A DNA stretch of 64,000 nt from positions 124,001 to 188,000 of the forward strand of contig CAKZPV010000032.1 of the NCBI GenBank assembly GCA_937139405.1. Direction: 5' to 3'. This DNA comes from an uncultured Nitrospirota bacterium (lineage in GTDB: Bacteria > Nitrospirota > Nitrospiria > Nitrospirales > UBA8639). Shown here piece by piece: positions 25,235 through 34,123 of this stretch; position 1 is the stretch's first letter, and every line of letters begins with the position of its first letter. The notes beneath the pieces are model-generated. The model saw nothing but the letters and a program-made list of their open reading frames with translations, was not told the DNA's origin and made no database searches. The position numbers and the translations under genes were made by a program.

Positions 25235-26770
25235 CTAAAGGTAGTCCCCCCCTACTCGTTCCATGAGCACTCGGCGCAACTCGACCATGGCCCAAGTATC
25301 TCGGCCACAATAATCTTCCAAGGCCTGTGCTGTCTGTGCCCGTTCCATAAGATCAGTTTCAGAAAAAACCATTTTTTGATACATCACTGCAGCAACTGCC
25401 CCATTTTGAATCGCTAAATCATCATAGGCCAACTCAGGGACCAAAGCCGGCAGAACGTTTTTGATCGAAAACGACCCCGCAAATTTAGGATGATAATAAT
25501 GTTGCTGAATAACAGAAAGAAGATCCCACAGACGTCGCACCACTTTAGTTAAGGCCGGCTTTAAATACGGCAAAAAATCTCCAAGTGCAAATAAGAGAAA
25601 CCGTTCGTATTCCGAATACACACACACGCTCCCAGTCTCCCCCAAGCTGTCTAAGAGTTTTTGTGCCAATTCTTCTCGAGGATCGCGCCCATCCACACAC
25701 AAAAAATGATGATGCACAACAGTCCCATCTTCATATTCAATATGATTGGACCACTGAAAGGGGATCGGTCGATATGGCCGCGTATGGGGGTACACGGGAA
25801 TGGCTGGCATGAAGGTTTCAAAATCTAAATGATGCACGGGGTACCGAACCGACCGTAATCGGGCACGCAACAATGGTGAAACCCATTCGACATTGGCTTT
25901 CACATGTTGTTGTATGTCAGTCAATTGAATATGGGCTGGAATATCATCAATCGTCTCGACCTCTTCCTCGAGCAATATTTTTTGAATCTTTGAGCTGCCT
26001 GGAAGGTAAAACACCCATCGAGGTGGTTTCTCTTTCGTGCAATAATCCCAAAACGGGCATTCATAGGGTTGGAAACAATGCCCATCAGGAACTATTAAAG
26101 GCGGCATGGGATTCTGCAAAATTGCCCTCATATCTTCAAGCTGTGGTTGAACAAGTAGGCGACGTGCTCGGACTTCTTCAGTCATATTATCGAGTGCAAA
26201 CATTTCATCTAAATTAAGATCTCCACCCAAGAACACATACTGTGTGTTGAGATGCATCAGATAGCAGCCATCAACAACAAGACCCGCGCCTTCCAACACT
26301 GCGGACTGTATAGCCAAATCATCCAAGTGCGTGGCTTTGACTTTTGACGTCGCTTTCACTTCAACTAACCGCCAACGGGTAGCATCCAAACGTTCTATGG
26401 CATCAACGCGAACAAGGATCCCTTCCCAGACAAACGCCCCCTCAAAAATAGCTGTCACTGTGGGGTCAGCAACTAATTCGGCTGTTCGGGCCAGGGCCGC
26501 TGGAATTTGGCGATGCGTTTCTTCGACTAACACGCCATTCGTGAAAAATTCTCTGGCCAACACTCCCACATCCGTCCCCATGTCCATAATGGCTCGACGA
26601 TCTGGCGTAGGCGGGGTCGCTAATTCCGGCGAGTGTATCTCCAAATACAACCGCTTATGACATTGCAGGCCAGCTAAAAATCTACTTTTGGATAGACGAT
26701 GCGTGGGCACGACTGGCCCAAGGGAGATATCAGGTGTAGAAATATTGGGTGTGGGACTAAGAGGATCCAC
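25235..26770 (-). CDS. DUF2779 RecB-family nuclease-like protein
   Basis: 511 residues, GTG start. LSKSRFLAGLQCHKRLYLE at the beginning is the signature of DUF2779 proteins; WRLVEVKATSKVK gives a PD-(D/E)XK-type core around residue 130, and the cysteines around CFQPYECPFWDYC resemble the metal cluster of Cas4/AddB-like enzymes. The C-terminal part (LDFETFMPAIPVYP, GRDTWAMVELR) looks like a DnaQ-like exonuclease domain. Function in the cell is unknown; DNA processing is inferred. Confidence 0.82.
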   Translation of the reverse strand: MDPLSPTPNISTPDISLGPVVPTHRLSKSRFLAGLQCHKRLYLEIHSPELATPPTPDRRAIMDMGTDVGVLAREFFTNGVLVEETHRQIPAALARTAELVADPTVTAIFEGAFVWEGILVRVDAIERLDATRWRLVEVKATSKVKATHLDDLAIQSAVLEGAGLVVDGCYLMHLNTQYVFLGGDLNLDEMFALDNMTEEVRARRLLVQPQLEDMRAILQNPMPPLIVPDGHCFQPYECPFWDYCTKEKPPRWVFYLPGSSKIQKILLEEEVETIDDIPAHIQLTDIQQHVKANVEWVSPLLRARLRSVRYPVHHLDFETFMPAIPVYPHTRPYRPIPFQWSNHIEYEDGTVVHHHFLCVDGRDPREELAQKLLDSLGETGSVCVYSEYERFLLFALGDFLPYLKPALTKVVRRLWDLLSVIQQHYYHPKFAGSFSIKNVLPALVPELAYDDLAIQNGAVAAVMYQKMVFSETDLMERAQTAQALEDYCGRDTWAMVELRRVLMERVGGDYL

Positions 26771-26900
26771 TACAAGATATTCGTCTTAATTTGTGATAAT
26801 GATGTCATTAAAAAGAAGCGATGCCCATTAGATACATTTGCTCAAGCAAAAGATCGAGACAACTGATCGCAGTTATCATTTGTTCATCATTACTGTTAAA

Positions 26901-27443
26901 ATGAGCATCATGACGGATCGTCCTCATTCAACTCATCATGCTTCAAACCAACAGCATTCTCAACCCAATGCCCACAAAAAAAATATCAGTCAACTAGCCC
27001 AAGCGTTGGCTCAATTTCTTGACGCCTCACTGACCATTCCTGGAACTTCGATTAAAATTGGACTGGATCCCATCATCGGCTTGATTCCAGGGATAGGAGA
27101 TCTTATCAGTAATGGGATTGGATCGTCGCTTCTCTTTTTAGCAACCAAAGCTGGAGTTCCTCGAATTGTTATCTTGAGAATGTCCTTAAACATCGTGATT
27201 AATATGGCGGTCGGCGCTATTCCTATTATTGGCGATCTTTTTTCTATCTGGTTTAAAAGCAATCTGCAAAATGCCCAACTCCTACATCGCCATTCTCAAA
27301 CGACTACTCCCGTCACAACAGTGATCGATTGGATGTATGTCAGCATTATTGTTATAGCCATGATCGTCCTACTCGTCTCAACGTTCAGCTTCGTCTATTG
27401 GGTAGGCTCTTCTCTTCTCGCTCTTCTTGGCCTAACAGAATAA
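26901..27443 (+). CDS. DUF4112 membrane protein
   Basis: About 180 residues from ATG 26901 (a TTG at 26838 is less likely). Contains the DUF4112 block: LAQFLDASLTIPGTSIKIGL, DPIIGLIPGIGDLISN, VGAIPIIGDLFSIWFKSN, followed by a C-terminal membrane segment (YVSIIVIAMIVLLVSTFSFV). Molecular role unknown in the family. Confidence 0.83.
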   Translation: MSIMTDRPHSTHHASNQQHSQPNAHKKNISQLAQALAQFLDASLTIPGTSIKIGLDPIIGLIPGIGDLISNGIGSSLLFLATKAGVPRIVILRMSLNIVINMAVGAIPIIGDLFSIWFKSNLQNAQLLHRHSQTTTPVTTVIDWMYVSIIVIAMIVLLVSTFSFVYWVGSSLLALLGLTE

Positions 27444-27483
27444 AATTTTTATACTAGCTCTGCTATTCACGGCTTCAACTTGT

Positions 27484-28674
27484 CTAGAGCAATTGGGAAC
27501 CCAACGCATCGGCAAACTGACGACCTTTGGCCGTCAAGGCAAAACGATCAGAGACTTGGACCACATATTTCTCCTCTAAGAAGGCGGTGAATAATGCAGC
27601 CCAGTCCGGATCACGTGCATTGCTTGCAACCCAATCCTTTGGCACACCATCCAACATCCGAAATCCAAATACCACCCGCTCTTTTTCTTGTTGGCTAATC
27701 GATAAGAATTCTTGCTCCGTCACAGCCGACTGACCATTCTCCAGTCGTCCACAGTATTGCTCAAGGTTCGACACGTTTCCAAAACGACATCCCGCCATAT
27801 AGGATTGCGCACTCGGACCTAAGCCTAGAAAGTCTTGTCCCTTCCAATAGCGCTGATTATGTCGGCATGCTCGACCCGGCTTTGCCCAATTAGAAATTTC
27901 ATAATGCTCATAGCCTCCTGCGGCTAACTGTTCGTTCGCATACACTTGAAATTGTCGTTCTGTTTCAGTTTCGACCGGTTTCAGCTCACCACGTCGAAAC
28001 GCATGTTCAAAGCGTGTCCCCTCTTCAACAGAAAGGGCATAACAGGAAAGATGACTTGGCTCACATTCGCATGCCTGCTCAAGTGTGTGATCCCAAGACA
28101 AGATGGTTTGACCAGGAATTCCATAGATGACATCCAGATTAAAATTGGTAAAACCGGACTGCTTAAGCAAACGAATACCTAATTTGGCTTCCTCAGTTGT
28201 ACTCGACAGTCCTAAACATGTCCGTTCTGTTTGATCGAAGGTTTGGATCCCCATGCTCAGCCGGGTCACCCCTGCCGCATATAGTGCATCCAGATAAGCA
28301 GACGTTAAGGATTCTGGGGTAGCTTCGACAGTCACCTCACAATTTCCCGTCAACGAAAATTTAGAACGAACCGTTGTCAGTATCTGCGACAATTGAACTG
28401 CGGATAGGGCCGTCGGAGTGCCGCCGCCAAGATACACCGTCGAAATACGTTGCCGCGCGCTATCCAGTTGTTTGGCATAGGACGCTAGTTCTATTGCAAG
28501 TGCACGAAGAAATCGCTCGATCCGGCGTTCCTCCTGCATCACCAAATAGAATGCACAAAAATGGCACCGCTTTGCGCAAAACGGAATATGAAGATATAGA
28601 CCAACATCAAAATCACCAATGTTCTCATCTCTTGAACGATTGACAGTATTGGTCATATCCAGATTTTCATCCAT
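27484..28674 (-). CDS. hemW: Radical SAM HemW-type protein
   Basis: 396 residues. HIPFCAKRCHFCAFY supplies the CxxxCxxC that binds the 4Fe-4S cluster, followed by STVYLGGGTPTAL, SMGIQTFDQTE and NLDVIYGIPGQT typical of the HemN/HemW group, with the C-terminal HemN domain. HemW is a heme-binding chaperone rather than a coproporphyrinogen oxidase (family knowledge). An alternative ATG lies 18 bases in. Confidence 0.9.
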   Translation of the reverse strand: MDENLDMTNTVNRSRDENIGDFDVGLYLHIPFCAKRCHFCAFYLVMQEERRIERFLRALAIELASYAKQLDSARQRISTVYLGGGTPTALSAVQLSQILTTVRSKFSLTGNCEVTVEATPESLTSAYLDALYAAGVTRLSMGIQTFDQTERTCLGLSSTTEEAKLGIRLLKQSGFTNFNLDVIYGIPGQTILSWDHTLEQACECEPSHLSCYALSVEEGTRFEHAFRRGELKPVETETERQFQVYANEQLAAGGYEHYEISNWAKPGRACRHNQRYWKGQDFLGLGPSAQSYMAGCRFGNVSNLEQYCGRLENGQSAVTEQEFLSISQQEKERVVFGFRMLDGVPKDWVASNARDPDWAALFTAFLEEKYVVQVSDRFALTAKGRQFADALGSQLL

Positions 28675-28714
28675 CTCTCAAAAATGTTTTCAAAAATAGG
28701 AGAAACACGACAAA

Positions 28715-29431
28715 CTAGAGGTTCTCAGAATGCCGTTCTCGATAAATTGCACAATCCCCTTTTTCCTTTAACAAGACACTGACTTCTTTTACCATGGCCA
28801 GATTTCCGCAAACATAGGCCGCTAAATGATCAACAGTTGCAAGTTCTTTAAGTAGATCAGTCACTCGTCCCTTCTTCCCTTGCCACGCTGCGCTGGGTTG
28901 CGACAATGCCAGCTCGTAAGAAAAGTTTTTATATTGATCCTCCCAGACTTCCAATTCCTCCAAGTAATATCTATCTGACTCACTCCTGAGTCCCCACAGA
29001 AGCTTCATCGGCGGCGAAGATTCTCCGTCTAAGAGAGTCGCCAGCATCGACCATAATGGGGCAACGCCCGTTCCCGTGCCAACAAATAATAACTCTCTGC
29101 CAGGCTCATGTTGCAGAATGAATGATCCATAGGGACCAGATATCTGAACCTCAGCACCAATATCCTGTTCTAACAAAAACGCTGAGCCTTTCCCCCGATC
29201 TTGACTATTCAACAATAAGACCACATGCCTCGAAGAACGCGGAATGGACGCGAGGGAAAAATATCGGAACAGCGGGGAACTGGAAGCTTCATCAGGAACT
29301 TCCACAGCAATCGATTGCCCAGCTTTAAATGACAACGATGACGGCTCAACCATCTCCAGTGTCAGTTCTCGAATATCTGGAGTCAAATGTCGGATTTGTT
29401 GGATTTTTGTCCGAAAGGGACCAGCCGTCAT
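28715..29431 (-). CDS. FAD/NAD(P)-binding oxidoreductase
   Basis: About 239 residues from ATG 29431; a TTG at 29467 is an alternative. A ferredoxin-NADP reductase fold: RYFSLAS binds FAD, VGTGTGVAPLWSML binds NAD(P), and AAYVCGNLAMVKEVSVLLKEKG is the C-terminal signature. No iron-sulfur domain is attached, so it must work with a separate partner. It is 40 bases before hemW on the same strand. Confidence 0.85.
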   Translation of the reverse strand: MTAGPFRTKIQQIRHLTPDIRELTLEMVEPSSLSFKAGQSIAVEVPDEASSSPLFRYFSLASIPRSSRHVVLLLNSQDRGKGSAFLLEQDIGAEVQISGPYGSFILQHEPGRELLFVGTGTGVAPLWSMLATLLDGESSPPMKLLWGLRSESDRYYLEELEVWEDQYKNFSYELALSQPSAAWQGKKGRVTDLLKELATVDHLAAYVCGNLAMVKEVSVLLKEKGDCAIYRERHSENL

Positions 29432-29622
29432 GCTTAAGAATGTAGAGAATCTCCAGCCATCTGGCAAGAGTTTTTTTCTCGCTCAAAACGCTGAATGGGC
29501 TCATGTGGCCAACCATATCTTGTGAACATTGAGTGGAAGGACCAGAATTAGAAAAAAGAGTTCTTCGCACCGAACTCCTTACCTCTTGTTTTTTACATCA
29601 TGACTGTTCCCTTTTCACCAAT

Positions 29623-29664
29623 TAAAAATGGCAGGCATGACCATCCGAAAGGTCATACCTGCCA
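29623..29664 (-). terminator. Terminator after hsp20
   Basis: A stem of TGGCAGG-ATGACC paired with its complement (29629-29664, one mismatch) ends on the minus strand in TTTTTAATT. It is 27 bases past the hsp20 stop. Confidence 0.8.
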
Positions 29665-29691
29665 TAATCGACAACACATAGAGAACGCGGA

Positions 29692-30132
29692 TTATTTCAC
29701 ATCGATCTGAATCGTACGAGGCTTCGCCTTTTCCTGTTTAGGAATCGTAATCGTCAAGACCCCCTTATCATAGGTCGCTTTAGCCTCATCAGGATTCACA
29801 ATACTCGGTAGCACAAAGCTTCTTGAGAAATTTCCATAACGGGCTTCATGCACATGATACCCATCTTTGGCTTTTTGCGCGTCAGCCTTGCGTTCACCGC
29901 GTAACTCCAGTTTCTGCTCCTTCACCGATAGTTCAATGTCCTTTAGATCAATCCCAGGCAATTGCGCTTCAATCTCGAGGTAGTCTTTGTCTTCATACAC
30001 ATTGACCGGCGGCTGCCAAGCTTGTGCCTCCGCATTTCTGTCATCCCAAATTGGACGCAACCCTAACGGTTGATCAAATAACCCATTCACAGTTCTTTCT
30101 AACTCAGTATAGGGATTCCATTTTACCAACAT
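29692..30132 (-). CDS. Hsp20 small heat-shock protein
   Basis: 146 residues. The ATG at 30132 has a perfect GGAGG eight bases upstream; the longer open frame to 30183 is not used. The alpha-crystallin domain is complete (NVYEDKDYLEIEAQLPGID, LKDIELSVKEQKLELRGER, YGNFSRSFVLPSIVNPDE) with a C-terminal IxI-like end. An ATP-independent chaperone that holds unfolding proteins. No CIRCE element or sigma-32 box was recognised upstream. Confidence 0.95.
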   Translation of the reverse strand: MLVKWNPYTELERTVNGLFDQPLGLRPIWDDRNAEAQAWQPPVNVYEDKDYLEIEAQLPGIDLKDIELSVKEQKLELRGERKADAQKAKDGYHVHEARYGNFSRSFVLPSIVNPDEAKATYDKGVLTITIPKQEKAKPRTIQIDVK

Positions 30133-30183
30133 AGCAGTTCCCTCCTTTTTCATGGTGGTCATCAATACATTACCTTCACACAT

Positions 30184-30467
30184 CCAGCTGGGAAAGGTGT
30201 TTCGTTGTTGATTTATAGATAATCAGGAAAGAAGAAAAGTCAAGAGTTGGGAAAGGAAAATACAGTGCAGGAAAGAAGGAAATTTGATATAGACAGCAAA
30301 GCTAGAAATGTACACTTTGTCAAAAACTACCTATTTCAAACAACACATTTTCCCCTAACCCATTACAGTTATTTCAGAACCGATTTCCCTGGGTTTATGT
30401 TAAAAGGGAGATCTAACGAAAGGTAACAATACAACCCGCAGTAGAAGAATTGATATAGCTTGGAGCA
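30184..30467. other. Intergenic, probable hsp20 promoter region
   Basis: No gene or hairpin seen. AT-rich sequence upstream of hsp20 with no operator that I can name. Confidence 0.3.
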
Positions 30468-30835
30468 TTGTCCAGTTCACAAAATACAGACTTAACCAAA
30501 CTAGAAAAATTTCAAAATCTTCTGCGCGATGTTAAAAATCCGATCTCCGATAATGAAGCAAGGGCCTTGTTTCTGTCATTTGGTCCAGACGATTGCTTTG
30601 GAATGGTCTGGACTCCACTTCACCTTATTGAACCTTCCCGGGTCGGCCCATTGAAGACTGTCTCCACGAAACGGGAAATGTTTGGGTCGATCAATTGAGG
30701 GAGCGGAAAAGATCTGAAGCCGGTCGTATCAGATTTAGATTTGGGGTCAGATTAGGAAACAGCGGTCACCTATTAGTAGACCAATATTCTAGAATGGAAT
30801 ACGCCAGGATATCCTCATTCAACAGAAGGTGGTGA
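30468..30835 (+). pseudogene. Frameshifted small gene (FGPDDCFG motif family)
   Basis: The first frame starts at TTG 30468 and encodes ...NEARALFLSFGPDDCFGMVW TPLHLIEPSR, then terminates at 30698. From about 30640 the family-like continuation GRPIEDCLHETGNVWVDQLR with ERKRSEAG lies in the next frame, which stays open to TGA 30833-30835. One base missing from the GGG run near 30641 explains this. The block resembles, from memory, a small hypothetical family with the motif FGPDDCFG and HLIE; I cannot name its function. The sequence beyond ERKRSEAG looks non-native. Confidence 0.5.
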
Positions 30836-31234
30836 AAATAAGAAGTCAAGCCTATTGTTGTAAGATTTGTTTCTCTATGCGCTCCAGTCCGGATCCGAAG
30901 GACTACTAGCACTCTCAAAATGCCAAGCCGTGCCGCTAACGGTTGCACGCTAACTGAATACCCTACATCCATTTCCCCTACGTTTACTTTATCGACACTT
31001 GCTGTTCGGCCCCTGGGTCGGACGCTCCTATAATCTTGCCGGCATTATCTGAGTGTCCGCTCTCCCTCCTGCGTCCGCCTCACCCTAATAAGGCCGGACA
31101 GGGCGTCAATGCTTTTGGGCCATTTTGCCGTAACAAAAGAGGTTCGTCTACTGGGACAAAACCCGGCAACACCAAACCTTTCAGGGGCTTCATCCTTAGG
31201 AAACAGAAATAGAACGGTTTAAAATCAGGAACAA
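30836..31234. other. Gene-poor stretch, possible dispersed repeat
   Basis: No credible gene. It contains GTCAATGCTTTTGGGCCATT and CAAAACCCGGCAAC-type words of the kind I associate with dispersed non-coding repeats, but no second copy is in the window. A 68-codon minus frame at 30766-30972 has no family features. Confidence 0.35.
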
Positions 31235-33316
31235 TCAGATCTGAGGTACTCCAGCTAGGTCCAGAAGAAAGGCATAAATCATTGCGGTCTCTTCATAGCG
31301 TTTAAAGCGCCCGGATGCTCCGCCATGCCCCGCATCCATATTCGTTTTAAGGAGAAGACGGTGATTGTCAGTTTTTAGTTCACGCAGCTTGGCGACCCAT
31401 TTGGCCGGCTCCCAATATTGTACTTGTGAATCATGCAGCCCCGTCGTTACTAACAGATTCGGATAGGCCGAGACGGTCACATTGTCATAAGGGGAATATG
31501 ACAACATGTAGTCATAATAGTCTCGTTGATTCGGATTTCCCCACTCATCATATTCTCCCGTCGTCAGTGGAATACTGGCATCTAACATGGTGGTAACCAC
31601 ATCAACAAATGGAACCTGCGCGACCATCCCATGAAACAGATCTGGCCGCATATTCATCACCGCACCCATTAACAGTCCGCCTGCACTACCGCCCATCGCA
31701 TACAATTTCTTCGAATTGGTATAGCCTTGTTGAATGAGAAATTCCGCACAGGCGATGAAATCAGTAAAAGTATTTTTCTTTTTAAGGAGTTTTCCATTTT
31801 CATACCACTGGCGCCCCAACTCTTCTCCTCCTCGAATATGTGCCAGGGCATAGACAAACCCGCGATCCAATAAACTCAGGCGAGCGGAACTAAAACTGGC
31901 ATCCATACTGGCACCATACGAACCGTAGCCATACAACAGCAGCGGATGTGATCCATTGTTTGAAAATCCCTTTCGGTAAACGATTGAAATAGGGATATGA
32001 GTCCCATCAGCCGCTGATGCTATGAGGCGCTCCGTTTGGTAATCACGACTGTGGAACCCACCCAAGACTTCCTCTTGTTTCAAAAACGTTTTTTCGCGTG
32101 TTTCCATATGATAATCAAAGATCGTCATGGGCGTCGTCATGGAGGTATAGCCAAACCTTAGATAAGGCGTGTCGCTTTCATAATTATCTCCCAATGCCGC
32201 CAGGTAGGCCGGCTCGCCAAAGTCCAACTCATGTTCTTGTCCTGCAGCATGCGGAAGTATTCGTAAGTGAATGAGCCCCTCTTTCCGTTCTTCAAGAACC
32301 AAATACTCACGAAACAACTCAAACCCTTCAAAAAATACGTCGTTACGATGTGGAATGACTTCCTGCCATTGTTTTTTTTGTGTTGCACTCAGATCGGCTT
32401 TCATCAATCGAAAATTTTTGGCCTGATCATTCGTGCGAATAAAAAAATGATCGCCGAGATGATCAATGTCATATTCATGTTCACGCTCTCGAGGGCAAAA
32501 AACTTGGAATTTCTCGTGAGGCTTATCTGCATTTAAGTACCAATACTCGCTGCTTACCGTTTGGTGTAACCCAATCATGAGAAACTTTTTTGACTTGGAT
32601 TTCGTCACAAAAACAGAAAATGTTTCATCAGCTTCCGCAAATACTAATTCATCTATACCAGAATCTTGTCCTAAAACATGTCGATAGATTTGGTATGACC
32701 GTAACGTTTCAGGGTCTTGTCTTGCATAAAACAACGTTCGATTGTCGTTTCCCCATTCCATATTCCCCGTGACGATAGGAATAACATCTGACAGAACTTC
32801 TCCCGTCGTCAGATTCTTAAATCCAATGGAATAAATTCGGCGGCCCTGAGTATCAATGGCATAGGCCAAAATGTCTTGGCCTGAACTGACCATCCAATTT
32901 CCCAAAGAAAAATACTCATGCCCTTCAGCTAATTCATTGCCATCGATCATGATTTCTTCAGCACTATCGATCGATCCTTTTTTCCGACAATAGAGGGCAT
33001 ATTCTTTTCCCTCTTCATAACGAACATAATAGACATAATCCCCTTGTTTAAAAGGAACAGATAAATCGGTTGGCTTGATACGGCCTTTAATTTCTTTAAA
33101 CAACGTGTCTTGCAGGTTGGAGGTATGCTGTTGTAAAGACCTCGCATAATCATTTTCTTTCTGTAAATACGCCAGGACTTCTGGATTCGATCGGTCATTC
33201 AGCCAATAATAATTATCAACTCGAACCTGACCATGCTCTTCTAAGCGATGAGGAATGACCTTCGCGTAAGGAGGATCAGGGAGTATGGAAGGCACAAGTG
33301 GGGAAGGATTGGCCAT
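31235..33316 (-). CDS. ptrB: Oligopeptidase B-like S9 peptidase
   Basis: 693 residues, the normal length for the family. Cleaves small peptides after basic residues. The N-terminal beta-propeller precedes a C-terminal alpha/beta-hydrolase with nucleophile motif GGSAGGLLMG, HIRGGEELGRQW and the catalytic DAGHGGASGRF histidine. ATG 33316 has AAAGGAAT upstream. No signal peptide, so cytoplasmic. It follows arfB by 40 bases on the same strand. Confidence 0.9.
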   Translation of the reverse strand: MANPSPLVPSILPDPPYAKVIPHRLEEHGQVRVDNYYWLNDRSNPEVLAYLQKENDYARSLQQHTSNLQDTLFKEIKGRIKPTDLSVPFKQGDYVYYVRYEEGKEYALYCRKKGSIDSAEEIMIDGNELAEGHEYFSLGNWMVSSGQDILAYAIDTQGRRIYSIGFKNLTTGEVLSDVIPIVTGNMEWGNDNRTLFYARQDPETLRSYQIYRHVLGQDSGIDELVFAEADETFSVFVTKSKSKKFLMIGLHQTVSSEYWYLNADKPHEKFQVFCPREREHEYDIDHLGDHFFIRTNDQAKNFRLMKADLSATQKKQWQEVIPHRNDVFFEGFELFREYLVLEERKEGLIHLRILPHAAGQEHELDFGEPAYLAALGDNYESDTPYLRFGYTSMTTPMTIFDYHMETREKTFLKQEEVLGGFHSRDYQTERLIASAADGTHIPISIVYRKGFSNNGSHPLLLYGYGSYGASMDASFSSARLSLLDRGFVYALAHIRGGEELGRQWYENGKLLKKKNTFTDFIACAEFLIQQGYTNSKKLYAMGGSAGGLLMGAVMNMRPDLFHGMVAQVPFVDVVTTMLDASIPLTTGEYDEWGNPNQRDYYDYMLSYSPYDNVTVSAYPNLLVTTGLHDSQVQYWEPAKWVAKLRELKTDNHRLLLKTNMDAGHGGASGRFKRYEETAMIYAFLLDLAGVPQI

Positions 33317-33356
33317 AGAATATTCCTTTGGTTCTTTCAGGGATTATCAAGATACA

Positions 33357-33788
33357 TCACGTGTCATCGAAATTTCGTGGGATTTTGCGAATGTGCTTTG
33401 TTTGGGTTCGCTGTTTTTTTTCTTTCAATCGTTTCTCACGGACCCGGGAAGGTACGCGGGTAGGAACACGGTATTTCATAGGCTGTAACCCTTTCTGCAG
33501 TAATTCCACAAATCGCTCAATTAACTCTTCCCGATTCACAACTTGAGACCGATGCCGTTGAGCCTGCATGCGCAATATGCCTTGCTTATTTACTCGTGGC
33601 CCTAGACTGCCGACTAAACGCCTTTTTTGATACGGCGTCAACGCTGAAGAAAGCTGTACATCAAATTCCAAAACCACACGGCTATTCACTTTATTCACAT
33701 TCTGACCCCCCGGGCCGGAGCTTCGCGTAGCCGAAAACCGAATTTCAGCATCTGGAATAGATGTGGAGCCATTTATCACAATGGGCAT
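33357..33788 (-). CDS. arfB: Alternative ribosome-rescue factor ArfB
   Basis: 143 residues. Release-factor-type hydrolase of peptidyl-tRNA on stalled ribosomes: the GGQ at residues 27-29 lies in GPGGQNVNKVNS, and the long basic C-terminal tail (RVREKRLKEKKQRTQTKH) is the part that enters the empty mRNA channel. Strong GGAGAG before ATG 33788. Confidence 0.93.
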   Translation of the reverse strand: MPIVINGSTSIPDAEIRFSATRSSGPGGQNVNKVNSRVVLEFDVQLSSALTPYQKRRLVGSLGPRVNKQGILRMQAQRHRSQVVNREELIERFVELLQKGLQPMKYRVPTRVPSRVREKRLKEKKQRTQTKHIRKIPRNFDDT

Positions 33789-34005
33789 CAGCTTACTCTC
33801 CTATAGATCTACCCACTCATCGGCAAGAAGCTACTTGGGCAAAAGACCATAATCAGAAAGAACTTCCAAAAGCCATATGGCCCCCACATAGTAAAAGAAG
33901 ATCCACGGAAGGAACCAATCATGACTACAAGGAATTTTTGCAAAGATAGTAAGCTTCCCTCCAATTTTAGAAAGCTCAAACCGTAAACCTTTACCCATCA
34001 AACGA
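33789..34005. other. Intergenic upstream of arfB
   Basis: A minus frame from ATG 33998 to 33831 encodes a 55-residue peptide with one membrane-like segment (FLPWIFFYYVGAIWLLEVL) but has no ribosome site, so I do not call it. Nothing else is seen. Confidence 0.35.
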
Positions 34006-34037
34006 CAAAAGCAGGAGTGACAGCACTCCTGCTTTTG
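34006..34037. terminator. Hairpin terminator after sigma factor gene
   Basis: A perfect 14-bp stem CAAAAGCAGGAGTG and its complement, four-base loop. On the minus strand the arm ends in TTTTG, so it can terminate the sigma-factor transcript, 87 bases after its stop. It is symmetric enough to work on both strands. Confidence 0.75.
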
Positions 34038-34123
34038 TAACAACAACCCACTATTTCCAACAAGACGTGACTACATATAATTAGCTCGCACCCACAATTT
34101 ACTTAGGTAGTTAACTTATCGAC

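Noticed and set aside
33831-34046. Minus frame with a membrane-like segment
   Set aside because: Starts inside the terminator hairpin or at an ATG without a ribosome site; not supported.
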